Positions 1-10,075 of a stretch of DNA of 64,000 nucleotides are shown here, one piece after another (within the stretch, counting starts at the first letter, position 1; every line of letters begins with the position of its first letter). This DNA comes from JAFARE01 sp963777285 (GTDB lineage: Bacteria; Chloroflexota; Dormibacteria; Aeolococcales; Aeolococcaceae). A model generated the notes under the pieces. That model saw only the letters and a program-made list of their open reading frames with translations, had not been told where the DNA came from and ran no database searches. The position numbers and the translations under genes are program-made. The stretch spans positions 310,001 through 374,000 of the forward strand of contig CAVZPR010000001.1 in the NCBI GenBank assembly GCA_963777285.1. The letters run 5' to 3'.

Positions 1-1
1 T

Positions 2-271
2 CAGGACCTCATCGCGCTGCGCCGCGCCACCCCGGAGTTGACGACGCTGTTTCCCGTCGACGTGCGCTCCTGGTACGACCCGGACCGCGCGCTGCTCGTC
101 TACGCGGCTGCCGGCCTGATGGTTGCCTGCAACCTGGGGGATTCGCACGTCGACGTGCCCGAAGCCGTGGAGGCCGGGCTCGCGCTGGCGTCGGACCCGG
201 TCGGCGACGAGGCGATCCCGCGATTGATCCCTGACGCCGTCGCCGTGTGGCGCGTCAGCACGCCCGCTTGA
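2..271 (+). CDS. C-terminal end of a GH13 (alpha-amylase family) glycosidase, cut by the window edge
   Basis: The frame is open from the first bases and gives 89 residues before the stop. It opens with a DLIALRR helix and continues with a short beta-sandwich strand pattern (LLVYAAAGLMVACNLGD) and a final VWRV. This is how the C-terminal all-beta domain of trehalose-related GH13 enzymes ends, for example malto-oligosyltrehalose trehalohydrolase and oligo-1,6-glucosidase, where 'LIALRRA.PEL' precedes the last sandwich. No catalytic residue lies inside the window, so the exact specificity cannot be read. The link to trehalose/maltodextrin metabolism is family knowledge, not seen here. Confidence 0.65.
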   Translation, partial: QDLIALRRATPELTTLFPVDVRSWYDPDRALLVYAAAGLMVACNLGDSHVDVPEAVEAGLALASDPVGDEAIPRLIPDAVAVWRVSTPA

Positions 272-303
272 CGCCGCCCTCGCTCAGTCGCGACCATGCG
301 GCC

Positions 304-468
304 ATGGTCGAGGCGAGGGGCGAGCTGGTACGCGATCCGACGCAGCATCGACGGCGGCAGGGCCACTCGGTCCGCCGCTTCATCGAGCGACTCTTCCTCG
401 GGTCCATCATGACCGTCATCGCGGTGGTCCTGGACCGCCGCCTGCGGCGGGTCTTCTCCAAGCGCTAG
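304..468 (+). CDS. small basic single-membrane-span protein, hypothetical
   Basis: A 54-residue protein fits between the GH13 stop and the converging ABC1 gene. Codons are strongly G/C-ending, as in its neighbours. It has a basic N-terminal half, one hydrophobic stretch (GSIMTVIAVVL) and an Arg/Lys-rich tail (DRRLRRVFSKR), consistent with a small inner-membrane protein with cytosolic positive ends. An earlier ATG at 297 is not in this frame; the frame could also begin upstream at 247, which would overlap the GH13 gene. No family is recognised and no function is assigned. Confidence 0.45.
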   Translation: MVEARGELVRDPTQHRRRQGHSVRRFIERLFLGSIMTVIAVVLDRRLRRVFSKR

Positions 469-473
469 GGCTG

Positions 474-2532
474 TCAGCCGCGACGCACCACGTCGGCGAG
501 CAGCACGACCGCGAAGAGACCGCCGGCCGCGCCGAAGAGGATGCTCACCCACGCGGGGACGTGGCCGAAGCTGGCGGTCAGGCCGCACACCAGGAAGGCG
601 GCCGTGCCGATGGCCGCGGTGGCCAGGCGGCGTGCAGCTCGCCGGATGGTGTTCTCGAGTCGCTCGGTGCCGCTGAAGACGACCTTGGGCTCGAAACCGG
701 GCCGCGCCCCGCTGAGCTTCTCCAGCGAGTTCGAGCACGCTGTAGAGGCGCAGGCGCACCTTCTGCGCGCCGTAGATGAAGCGCTGCGGGCCCATCATGT
801 CGCGCACCCGCGTGGTGAGCTGGCGAGTGAAGAACCGCCCCGCAACGGCGAACGGGTCGATGCCGGGGTCCATCGCCGCCGCGGCCAGCTGCATCTGGCC
901 GAACGCCTTGGCGATGAACGCCAGCGACGACGGCATGCGGATGTCATGGCGCACGCACATCTCTGTGAGGTCCTGCAGCATCGGCCCCATCTGGAACTGC
1001 TCCAGCGCCAGGTGACGGTAGCGGTGCACCAGGTCGGCGAGCTCGGCGCGGAACGCCTCCTCATCCACCGTTCCGTGGCGCTCCGCGATCATGAGGATGA
1101 CGTCACCCAGGAACGGGACGTCCTCGTGCCAGAACGCGAGCAGCAGGAAGCCGAGCAGCTCGCGCGTCCGCTCGTCGATCTCGCCGACCATGCCGAAGTC
1201 GAGCAGGTAGATCTTGTCGCGCCACCACATGAGGTTGCCGGGGTGGGGATCGGCGTGGAAGAAGCCCGCGGTCATCACCTGCTGGTAATAGGACTCCACC
1301 AGCTGGCGCGCCGCCTCGCTGCGCTCATCGGACGCCTCGGACTCCATCAGCGGCACGCCCTGCACCTCCTCCATCACCAGGAGGCGGTGGGTCGAGTACT
1401 GCGTGTACACGTGGGGCACATCCAGCCGGCTGAACGTCTCCAGCACGCCTCGCATGTGCTCGATGTTCTGTGCTTCGCGCGTGAAGTCCAGCTCGCGCTG
1501 CAGTGACTCGGAGAGGTGATCGATGATCGCGGGGAGGTCGATGATCTGCTCGAATCCCTCCTTGCCGCGGGCGCGTTCGCCGAAGAGCTGCAGCAGGGCG
1601 AGGTCTTTGCACATCTCCTCTTCTGCGGTGGGACGCTGCACCTTGACCACGACGTGCACACCGTCGCCGAGGGTCGCCCGGTGCACCTGCGCGATGGTGC
1701 CTGCCGCGATGGGGTCGGGTTGGATGCTGTCGAACACGTCCTCCCACGGGACGTGGAGCTCTTCCTCCATCACGCGCACCACCTCGGCGCGGGTCAGCGG
1801 CGGGACGTCGTCCTGCAGGGTGGACAGCTCGTCGATGAATTCCTTGGGGAGCAGGTCCGGCCGCGTGGACAGCATCTGACCCAACTTTTCGAACGTCGGC
1901 CCGAGCTTCTCCAGCAACTCGCGGAGCAGGCGAGCCTCGCGTTGCAGATCGCCGCGCCGCTTGGCCACGAACGCCTCGCGAACGCCAAGCGAAGCGATGG
2001 CGCGGCCGATCTCCGCGGCGCGGCCCATCATGCGCCCCTCGAACATCTCGGGATCGGCGGGCACCACCGGCGGCTCGCGATGGTGATGGAAGTGCGGGTG
2101 GCCGTCCGGGTCGTCGCGCATGGTGTTCACCAGCACCACGCTGCAGTGCGCCATGTGCGACACGCGGTTGGGCACGTTGTGCAGCAGGAACTCCTTGCGG
2201 CCCCGCATGCCCACGTTGCCGCACACGATCAGGTCAACGCGCTCCGCCTCGGCGACGTGCACGATGGCGTCCGCCGGGTCGTGCGACGTCACCACCAGAC
2301 CGCGCGCGCGCGGGCCGCCGATGCGCTGCGCGGTCGTGGTGAGCTCCGGGTCGGGCTGCGCGAGGTGGGCATGATGTCCGTGTGGGGCGGGATGGTCGGC
2401 GTCGGGCTCGCGCTCCACGACGCGGAGCAGCAGGAGCTCGGACTCGTCCGGCCGCGCGTTGTCGGCCGCCCAGCGCACCGCCTCGGACGCCGTCTCCGAG
2501 AGATCGGTTGCGACAAGGATCCTCCTAGCCAT
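474..2532 (-). CDS. universal stress protein - ABC1/UbiB atypical kinase fusion, frameshifted near its C-terminus
   Basis: Residues 1 to about 140 form a UspA-like domain (MARRILVATDLSETASEAV start, G-x2-G-x9-type end with SVVLVNT). A linker leads to an ABC1/ADCK/UbiB kinase-like domain: KLGPTFEKLGQ (KxGQ region), AGTIAQVHRA (Ala-rich loop), VVVKVQRP (Lys), and FFHADPHPGNL plus LLDFGM for the catalytic and metal-binding loops. ABC1 proteins are linked to quinone or isoprenoid-lipid metabolism. The frame loses sense after LYSVLELAGE. The expected C-terminal tail (NSLEKLSG... then two hydrophobic helices ending VVRRG) reads in another frame and stops at 474, so a one-base indel lies near 730-742. 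It may be real decay or a sequence error. The ATG at 2532 begins the Usp fold exactly. Confidence 0.85.
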
Positions 2533-2561
2533 GCGCTGCACTCTATCCGAGCGCCAGCGGC

Positions 2562-3455
2562 TCAGTGGAGGGGCGTCTCCAGCTTGACCTCGAGCCTGCC
2601 GTCGGTGTCGCGAACGATGAAGCGCGGCTGGTCGAAGGTCGCGGGACCACCCACGACGCGGCCGTCGCGCAGCCGGAAACGCGACCCGTGCCACGGACAG
2701 GTGACCACGCCGTCCGCGAGCGTGCCTTCATGGAGCGGGCCGCCCGCGTGGGAGCAGACGTCAGCAAGCGCGCAGATCTTGCCCTCGACGCGGGCGAGCA
2801 GCACCTGCATCCCGCCGGCATCGACGGAGACCATCCCATCCGCGGGCACCTCGGCGGACGGTCCCGCCGCCACCCATCCCTCCGGTGCTTCGAGGAATGC
2901 GCCCCGGTTCACCGCGTAGCCGATGCCGAACACCACGTGCCCGCCGTACCACGCGCCGAGCAGCACCAGGGCGTAGCCGGCCGTGGACAGGCCCACGGCG
3001 AGCGGGTGCAGACCCTCACCGGTCCACCAGCGCAGCCCCAGCGATGCCGCGTAGAGCAGCACGACCGTGGTCATGAGCAGGCCATGGATGAAGGCGAAGC
3101 GCCGTTCCAGGCCGATCGTGTCCTGGAAGTCGGTGTAGCCGCTGGCGAGGGTGAGCAGGGCGGCGACCAGGCCGACGGCCAGCGCCACGTCGCCGGCCGC
3201 TTCGGGGATGCGGGTCGTGAAGTGCGCCACGTAGTCGGCGACGACGCCCACGGTCCACGCGCCGATGGGGACGTCGGTCAACGCTGGGTGCAGCGGGTGG
3301 CGGAGGATGTACGTGCCGTTGAGCAGGTTCTTGAGTGCGCGCCCCGGGGCGCCGAACGCTCGGTAGAACGCCGCGATCCACCGCTGCACGGCATCCGCGG
3401 GCCGCTCGAGCCACGACTGCCCGCGCGCGAATCTGGCGAGCAGGGGCTCCGGCAT
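2562..3455 (-). CDS. DUF2231 membrane domain fused to a Rieske [2Fe-2S] domain
   Basis: 297 residues. Residues 50-175 are a DUF2231-type four-helix membrane unit beginning LHPALTDVPIGAW. Residues 205-297 are a Rieske domain with C234-x-H236 (CSHAGGP) and C253-x2-H256 (CPWHG), the four [2Fe-2S] ligands. The layout suggests a membrane-anchored electron-transfer protein. DUF2231 is probably a redox or haem-binding unit, but that is inference. The start overlaps the stop of the preceding gene (TGATG at 3453-3457), so the two are translationally coupled. Confidence 0.88.
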   Translation of the reverse strand: MPEPLLARFARGQSWLERPADAVQRWIAAFYRAFGAPGRALKNLLNGTYILRHPLHPALTDVPIGAWTVGVVADYVAHFTTRIPEAAGDVALAVGLVAALLTLASGYTDFQDTIGLERRFAFIHGLLMTTVVLLYAASLGLRWWTGEGLHPLAVGLSTAGYALVLLGAWYGGHVVFGIGYAVNRGAFLEAPEGWVAAGPSAEVPADGMVSVDAGGMQVLLARVEGKICALADVCSHAGGPLHEGTLADGVVTCPWHGSRFRLRDGRVVGGPATFDQPRFIVRDTDGRLEVKLETPLH

Positions 3456-3868
3456 CAGCCGGCGACGCCCAGCCGGCCGGCCTCAGCGGCCGCCGCCGCG
3501 GCGTGCGCGCGGTCCAACACGGCTTCGGGTGCACCGTCGAGCGCGGCGACCCCGGCGCGGATGGTCCGTTCCAGCGCGAGCCTGCGCATCTGTTCGAGCA
3601 CCCGTTCCGCCACCACCCGTCCGGAGGTCACGCCCCCGTCGCGGACAAGCAGAGCGGCGCCACCGTCGTCGAGGATGGTCACCGGCTCATCGGCACGCGC
3701 GTAGGCGATGACCAGCGCCGCGTACCCGCCACGAGCACGCTTCGGGATGCTGTCATCGATGACGAATACAACAAGCGCGCCGCCGCGGGCGACCTCGCCG
3801 GCGCTGCGAAACAGCTCCTCGCGGCTGACCTGCCAGGGGAGTGTCGCCGCGCTGCCCGTCTCGCTCAT
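3455..3868 (-). CDS. degenerate GGDEF-like small protein, function unknown
   Basis: 137 residues. The pattern ALVVFVIDDS ... GYAALVIAYARADEPVTILDDGGAALLV ... AERVLEQMRRL follows the diguanylate cyclase fold (beta1 with metal-site Asp, helix, then the hairpin that normally carries GGDEF). Here the signature position reads DDGGA, and the substrate-binding stretch is shortened. This would be a non-catalytic or nucleotide-sensing remnant rather than an active cyclase. The fold assignment is by eye only. It is the first gene of a coupled pair with the Rieske protein, so it may modulate that protein. An unrelated alpha/beta fold remains possible. Confidence 0.55.
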   Translation of the reverse strand: MSETGSAATLPWQVSREELFRSAGEVARGGALVVFVIDDSIPKRARGGYAALVIAYARADEPVTILDDGGAALLVRDGGVTSGRVVAERVLEQMRRLALERTIRAGVAALDGAPEAVLDRAHAAAAAAEAGRLGVAG

Positions 3869-3896
3869 CGTGACGATGGTGCCACGCCGGTGCGGG

Positions 3897-4343
3897 TCAG
3901 GGTCCGACGAGGAACCCCTGCTCCAGGCGGCGGACCACCGCGCGGCGCACGTCGACGGGGTCGCCCGGACCGCGCCGCCACTGCATCAGCGACTCGACTG
4001 TGCCGATGAGCTCGGCGAGGCGGGTGGGCTTGCTCAGCGCCGCCACGCCTCCCTCGGCTGGACGGTTCTCGCGAATCGCCCCGCTGATGAAGCAGATAGC
4101 CACGCGTCCTCCCGCTGGATCGTCGAGCAGGATGTCGGCGACGCGCACACCGTGCATGTCTGGAAGCAGGCCGTCGATGAGCACGGCGGCGATGCGCGGG
4201 TCACGACGGACGTGCTCCATCGCTTCCTCGCCGGTCCGGACACCAACCGGTTCCCACCCGCCCCTCTCCAGTGCCCGGGCGAGGAAGCCTCTCACGGCTT
4301 CGTCATCCTCGACGATGAGGACGCGCGGTTCGGATTCTGGCAT
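3897..4343 (-). CDS. single-domain response regulator (receiver only)
   Basis: 148 residues. The receiver acidic pocket is VEDDE (residues 11-15), the phospho-acceptor is D57 in VLIDGLLPD, and the conserved Lys is K105 in LSKP. After it comes a C-terminal helix with no output domain, so it acts as a stand-alone phospho-switch. No histidine kinase adjoins it; the nearest is the hybrid kinase at 7.4-10.1 kb. I chose the ATG at 4343 over an in-frame GTG at 4355 because a -10-like TATAGT lies at 4354-4359 on this strand, which would place transcription start 3-5 nt before the ATG. Confidence 0.88.
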   Translation of the reverse strand: MPESEPRVLIVEDDEAVRGFLARALERGGWEPVGVRTGEEAMEHVRRDPRIAAVLIDGLLPDMHGVRVADILLDDPAGGRVAICFISGAIRENRPAEGGVAALSKPTRLAELIGTVESLMQWRRGPGDPVDVRRAVVRRLEQGFLVGP

Positions 4344-4388
4344 CCCTGCGTGCACTATACCCGCCGCCGGTCGAAGCGCCTGCCTGCG

Positions 4389-5378
4389 CTACAGATTCGC
4401 CACACGATGGGGACAGTCGGGCACGTCGTGATGGCACCCGCACGTCTCCGCGGCCGCGGTGATGCGAAGCGGTGCGTCCGGGAACCGGAGGATGTGCGAG
4501 CCGTCCGCCGCTGCCGAGCCGTCGATGCGCGCCTGCTCGACGTACATGCCACGTCCGTCGACCTCCGCCCACGCGAGCATGTTGGGCACCCCGGCGCGGA
4601 CCATGCGCTCCGCCTCGACTGCGCTGCCGGCGCTGTTGAGCAGGCGGTGGCCCACCGAGGTCCGGTACGACGAGCGCGACATGTCGGGCTTCTCACCTGC
4701 AGCGCCGGCGAGGAAGCGCGCCAGCGCGCCCGGCAGCAGCTCGACGCCGCGCGCCACGAGCTTGCGCGTCAGGGTGCCGGCGTTGTCATCGGCCTCGATG
4801 GTCACCGCGTCCTGGGCCATGATCGGGCCGGAGTCGACGCGCGGCGCCGCCCTGTGCAGCGTGATGCCGGTCTGGGGCGCACCGTCGGCGATGGCCCAGT
4901 ACACCGGCTCGGGTCCGCGATACGCAGGGAGCAGGCTGGGGTGGATGTTCAGCCAGCCGTGACGCGGTATGTCGAGCGCTCGGCGCCCCACGATCTGGTC
5001 GAAGCTGGCCATAACGATGGCGTCGGCGTCGAGGGCCGACAGGTGCATGCGCGAGTGCTCGTCGTTTATGCGCCAGGCGCGCACCAGGGGGACGTCCAGG
5101 TGATCCGCGATTCGACTGAGCGCGTTGTCACCGAGGATCGCCGGATGCGCTCCCGGTGAGGTGACGATGCCGACCGGCCGGACGTCCGCCTGCAGCAGCG
5201 CAAGCAGGAAGCCGAGGCTGTAGTCGGAGGGGAATCCCGCGAAAGCGACCCGCGGGCCGTCTCCCAGGACCGCGGCATCCCTGGGCTGTGGCAGATCGCG
5301 GTCCGGGATGAAGGTGAACAGCCGCCTCGCCCAGAGCTCCTCGCGCACCGCGTCCAGGTAGGCAGACGTCGTGGCCAC
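4389..5378 (-). CDS. methionyl-tRNA formyltransferase-like protein with a C-terminal Cys/His cluster
   Basis: 329 residues. The formyltransferase N-domain shows the N-x-H catalytic pair in WLNIHPSLLPAYRGPEP and the downstream Asp in APRVDSGPI, which act in 10-formyl-tetrahydrofolate-dependent transfer. The usual Fmt C-terminal OB domain is weak. Instead the protein ends with a Cys/His-rich motif (CGCHH...CPH) typical of a zinc site. It may therefore be a formyltransferase of another substrate (sugar or amino acid) rather than housekeeping fmt. GTG start at 5378; it lies 9 nt behind the mutY stop and is probably cotranscribed. Confidence 0.75.
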   Translation of the reverse strand: MATTSAYLDAVREELWARRLFTFIPDRDLPQPRDAAVLGDGPRVAFAGFPSDYSLGFLLALLQADVRPVGIVTSPGAHPAILGDNALSRIADHLDVPLVRAWRINDEHSRMHLSALDADAIVMASFDQIVGRRALDIPRHGWLNIHPSLLPAYRGPEPVYWAIADGAPQTGITLHRAAPRVDSGPIMAQDAVTIEADDNAGTLTRKLVARGVELLPGALARFLAGAAGEKPDMSRSSYRTSVGHRLLNSAGSAVEAERMVRAGVPNMLAWAEVDGRGMYVEQARIDGSAAADGSHILRFPDAPLRITAAAETCGCHHDVPDCPHRVANL

Positions 5379-5387
5379 CGGCGCACA

Positions 5388-6203
5388 TTAGCCAGGCGGA
5401 GCGCCACCCTGGCGGGGCGGAAGCAGCCCGTCGGCGACAAGGCTCGCCAGGGCCGCCTCCGCCAGTGGGGCCGGCTGGACCGGCTCACCGGCCAGCGCCG
5501 CCCGGAGGACGGCGCCCCGCACGGCGCGGAAGCTGCCCTCGTAGCGCGGCCGGCGGCGCGAGGGTGGCTGCGCCGGTGTTCGGCGGCGCGCGCTCCGGGA
5601 GACGCAGCCGCGCCGCAGCGGGCAGCCGTCGCACCTCGCCCTGGCGCGGCAGTGCAGCGCGCCTGCGTCGAAGAGCGCCAGGGTGTAGTCGCGCCGGCTC
5701 ATGCCGCGCGGCAGGCCTGACGCCACCGCTGCCTCGATCTGCGCCGCGGTGGCCTCGTGCAGCTCGAGGCCGAGTGCGGCGCGCGCGGCGACACGGCTGA
5801 CATTGACGTCGCACGGCGGGCGCGACGGCCCGTCCATCGCCAGAACGAGCAGGGCCCTCGCCGTGTACGGCCCGACGCTGGGAAGGCGGCGCAGGGTGAC
5901 CTCGTCGCCGGGCCAGCCGTGCTCGGAGACGTGGCGCGCGATGCGGTGGAGGGCGAGCGCCCGCCGCGGGTAGCCCAGGCCCTGCCAGAGCCGCAGCACC
6001 TCGGCAAGGTCCGCGGCGGCGCACGCCGCCGGCTCGGGCCAGCGCCGGATGAAGCGGTGCCACGAGGGAATGACGCGAGAGACCTGCGTCTGCTGCAGCA
6101 TCACCTCGCTGACCAGGATCTGCCAGGGGTCACGAGTGGCGCGCCATGGCAGGTCGTGCCGCCCGTGCGTCGCATACCAGCCTCGCAGCCCCCGTGTCCA
6201 CAC
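5388..6203 (-). CDS. mutY: A/G-specific adenine glycosylase MutY, short form
   Basis: Removes adenine mispaired with 8-oxoguanine. HhH-GPD signatures: SEVMLQQTQ with the catalytic Glu, LPSVGPYTARAL hairpin, and DVNVSRV with the catalytic Asp. The iron-sulfur loop is C-x5-C-x2-C-x5-C (family usual C-x6-C-x2-C-x5-C), one residue short in the first gap. The C-terminal Nudix-like 8-oxoG recognition domain is missing; only an Arg/Ala/Pro-rich tail remains, as in short actinobacterial MutY. GTG at 6203 is preferred because it leaves a 55-bp divergent promoter space to icd; a TTG at 6254 would extend it by 17 residues. Confidence 0.88.
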   Translation of the reverse strand: MWTRGLRGWYATHGRHDLPWRATRDPWQILVSEVMLQQTQVSRVIPSWHRFIRRWPEPAACAAADLAEVLRLWQGLGYPRRALALHRIARHVSEHGWPGDEVTLRRLPSVGPYTARALLVLAMDGPSRPPCDVNVSRVAARAALGLELHEATAAQIEAAVASGLPRGMSRRDYTLALFDAGALHCRARARCDGCPLRRGCVSRSARRRTPAQPPSRRRPRYEGSFRAVRGAVLRAALAGEPVQPAPLAEAALASLVADGLLPPRQGGAPPG

Positions 6204-6258
6204 AGCGTGGCCAGTGTCACACTCTGGCGTCTGGCTCAGGGGCGCAGGAGGCAAAGGA

Positions 6259-7359
<1,101 letters not shown>

Positions 7360-7445
7360 ACGGCGCCGCCGCGGCGTCGCGATTCTGTGGCAATCGCGCG
7401 CCGCGCGGACACCACCGGGGCCGAGACCGCCGATACTGAGCGGCT

Positions 7446-10067
7446 GTGAGCGCGGCTTCCCAGGCGCTGCAATGGGTTTTGGGGGGAGCCTTCGCCGTGC
7501 TCGGCGTGTTCACGACCGTGGACTGGCTGCGCCACCGCGACCGGCTGCGCCGCTTCCTGGCGCTGTCCGTCGGACTTCTCGGCTGCGTGGCGCTGCTGGC
7601 CAGCGTGTCGACGCTGGGCTTCGACACGACCGGGTTGACCACCGACCTCTCGCTGATCTTCTTCCTGGGCTCGGGGTGGGCCTTTCTGCGCTTCCGCGAC
7701 AGCCTCACCGCCTACCGCGTGGGCGTGCGTCGCGCGGTCGACCTCATCGTCGCGTTGACGGCATTCGTCCTCGTCATCGCCTATGCGCCGGGCACCGTGT
7801 CGGCGTCGCACGTGACCGCGCTGCAGTCGGGGGCGGCGCTGGCGTTGCTCGCCGTGTGGGCCGGCTGCGTGGTCGAGCCCATCTGGCGGATCTGGTCGCT
7901 GTCCGGCAGGCGGGCTTCGGTGCAGCGCTCGCGGTTGCGCGCGCTGGTGTCGGCGTACGCCGGCATCGTGCTCATCCTCGTGATGAGCGTGGTCGCAGGC
8001 TTCGCACCGGCGGCGGACGCCGTGGTGCAGGCCGTGGTCACGCCGTTGAGCCTGCTGCTGGTCCCGCTCTTCTACTGCGCGTTCGCCCCGCCGCGCTGGG
8101 TCCGCCGCTTCTGGCGCGAGGCTGAGGAACAGGAGTTTCGCCAGGCGCTGGGCGACCTGCTGCTGTACTCGCCGAACCGCCGCGCGCTGGCCGAGCGCGC
8201 CGTCGAGTGGGCTGCTCGTCTGGTCGGCGCCGATGCCGCGATGATCGCCACCGACGACAGCGAGGTGCTGGTCACGCACGGGCTCGACAGTGATTCCTAT
8301 TGGCAGATCGTGCGTGGCGCTGCGGCAGCCGGTGCCACCGAACCCGGCACGACGACGCGGCGCGCGCCGCACAACGTGATCCAGGTGCCGCTGCGTTCTC
8401 AGTTCGGCAGCGGCGTGCTCGCGGTGCGCGCCGGACCGCTGACGCCGCTCTTCGGCGAGGAAGAGGTGGTGCGCCTGCACGACTACGCCGCCGCGCTGAT
8501 CACGGCTCTCGACCGATGCCTCCTGGTGGAGCAGCTGCACCTGTCGGCGGAGCTGCTCGACCTGGCGTACAACCCGATTCTCACCTGGAGCGTCAAGAGC
8601 GGCAGGTACCTGTACTGGAACCGCGCCGCCGAGGCGACGTTCGGATGGAGCGCCACCGAGATGGTCGGCACCGTCGCCGGCGAGCTGCTGCGCAGCGAGC
8701 TGCCGATCACGCGTGACGAGATTCTCGTGGAGCTGCGCGCCAGACAGCAGTGGGAGGGCGAGATCGCGCAGACCACGAAAGATGGACGCCGCCTGCTGGT
8801 CAGCGCTCGCTGGGCGCTACGGCAGGACGCCGCCGGCCAGCCCGACGTGGTGATCGAGGTCAACCGAGACATCACCCGCGAGAAGGACGACGCCGAGGCC
8901 CTGCGTCGTGCGCGCGACCAGGCCGAACGGGCCAGCGCGGCCAAGAGCGAGTACCTGTCCCGCATGAGCCACGAGCTGCGCACGCCGCTGACCGCGATCC
9001 TCGGCTACAGCGACCTGATCGAGCTGCGCGACCCGCGTCACGACCAGCTGGAGGCGGTGGGCGCGATCCAGGAGGCGTCCAGCCACCTGCTCAGCCTGGT
9101 CAACGACGTGCTCGACATCGCCCGGATCGAATCGGGACGCGACGTGGTCGCGCCGGAGTCGGTGCCGGTGCCCGCGGCGGTCGAGGAGTCGATGCGGCTG
9201 GTGGCGCCGGCGGCCCGAGAGCGCGGCATCGAGCTCACCAAAGAATTGGCAGGCGTGGGCGACGCGATCGTGGCCGCGGACCGGCAGCGTCTCATCCAGG
9301 CCCTGCTCAACCTGCTCTCCAACGCCGTGAAGTACTCCGGCAGTGGCGCCCAGGTCAGGGTCGCGGTGGCGGCCGGCGGCCGTGACCGCCTGCGCATCAC
9401 GGTGACGGACACCGGGCCCGGCCTCAGCAAGGAGCAGCAGCGGCGCCTCTTCCAACCGTTCGAGCGCCTCGGGGCGGAGCGCTCCACGACGCCGGGCACC
9501 GGTCTGGGCCTCGCGCTGACCAAGAAGCTGATCGAGTCGATGGGAGGCACCGTGGGCGTGGACAGCGCACCCGGACGCGGCAGCGCGTTCTGGATCGAGC
9601 TGCAGCGCGCCGCGCTCGACGTCGCGCCCGCAGCCGCACCGCCGCCGACCCGAGTGCGCGCGTCTGCAGGGGGTACGGTGCAGCACGTTGTGCTCTACGT
9701 TGAGGACAATCTCGCCACAATCGATCTGATCGAGCAGATCTTTCGCATGCGCCCAGCCGTGCGGATCATCAGCGCGCTGCAGGGGAGCATGGCTCTCGAC
9801 CTGGCGCGCGAGCACAAGCCCGACCTGGTCATCCTGGACCTGCATCTCCCGGACATCTCAGGCGAGCAGGTGCTGCAGCAGCTGCGCGCAGACCCGCAGA
9901 CGGCGGACATCCCCGTGGTCATGTTCAGCGCCGACGCGACGGAGCGGCAGGTGTCGCGCATGCTCGAGCTGGGCGCACGAGACTATCTGGTCAAGCCCGC
10001 CAAGGTGACCGACTTCCTGCAGATGCTCGACAGCGTGCTCACCACACCGGCGCCCGCGGCATCGTAG
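7446..10067 (+). CDS. membrane hybrid sensor histidine kinase (7TM-like, GAF-like, PAS, HisKA, HATPase, receiver)
   Basis: 873 residues. About seven hydrophobic helices fill residues 1-215, followed by a GAF-like region (about 225-355), a PAS domain (about 365-480), a dimerisation/phospho-acceptor helix with H509 in SHELRTP, an HATPase domain (N-box NLLSNAVKYS, DTGPGLS, GTGLGLALTKK) and a C-terminal receiver with D798 (ILDLHLPD) and Lys in DYLVKPAKV. It signals from the membrane through internal phosphorelay; the output partner is not adjacent. The GTG start follows a -10-like GATACT at 7432-7437, so the mRNA may be leaderless. Confidence 0.9.
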   Translation: MSAASQALQWVLGGAFAVLGVFTTVDWLRHRDRLRRFLALSVGLLGCVALLASVSTLGFDTTGLTTDLSLIFFLGSGWAFLRFRDSLTAYRVGVRRAVDLIVALTAFVLVIAYAPGTVSASHVTALQSGAALALLAVWAGCVVEPIWRIWSLSGRRASVQRSRLRALVSAYAGIVLILVMSVVAGFAPAADAVVQAVVTPLSLLLVPLFYCAFAPPRWVRRFWREAEEQEFRQALGDLLLYSPNRRALAERAVEWAARLVGADAAMIATDDSEVLVTHGLDSDSYWQIVRGAAAAGATEPGTTTRRAPHNVIQVPLRSQFGSGVLAVRAGPLTPLFGEEEVVRLHDYAAALITALDRCLLVEQLHLSAELLDLAYNPILTWSVKSGRYLYWNRAAEATFGWSATEMVGTVAGELLRSELPITRDEILVELRARQQWEGEIAQTTKDGRRLLVSARWALRQDAAGQPDVVIEVNRDITREKDDAEALRRARDQAERASAAKSEYLSRMSHELRTPLTAILGYSDLIELRDPRHDQLEAVGAIQEASSHLLSLVNDVLDIARIESGRDVVAPESVPVPAAVEESMRLVAPAARERGIELTKELAGVGDAIVAADRQRLIQALLNLLSNAVKYSGSGAQVRVAVAAGGRDRLRITVTDTGPGLSKEQQRRLFQPFERLGAERSTTPGTGLGLALTKKLIESMGGTVGVDSAPGRGSAFWIELQRAALDVAPAAAPPPTRVRASAGGTVQHVVLYVEDNLATIDLIEQIFRMRPAVRIISALQGSMALDLAREHKPDLVILDLHLPDISGEQVLQQLRADPQTADIPVVMFSADATERQVSRMLELGARDYLVKPAKVTDFLQMLDSVLTTPAPAAS

Positions 10068-10075
10068 ACCGAGGG

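Noticed and set aside
100..720. Continuation of the ABC1-kinase reading frame past the frameshift to position 100
   Set aside because: The translation turns into Arg/His/Pro-rich nonsense, while the expected membrane tail reads in another frame and stops at 474.
725..745. Programmed frameshift in the Usp-ABC1 gene
   Set aside because: No homopolymer or slippery heptamer at the junction.
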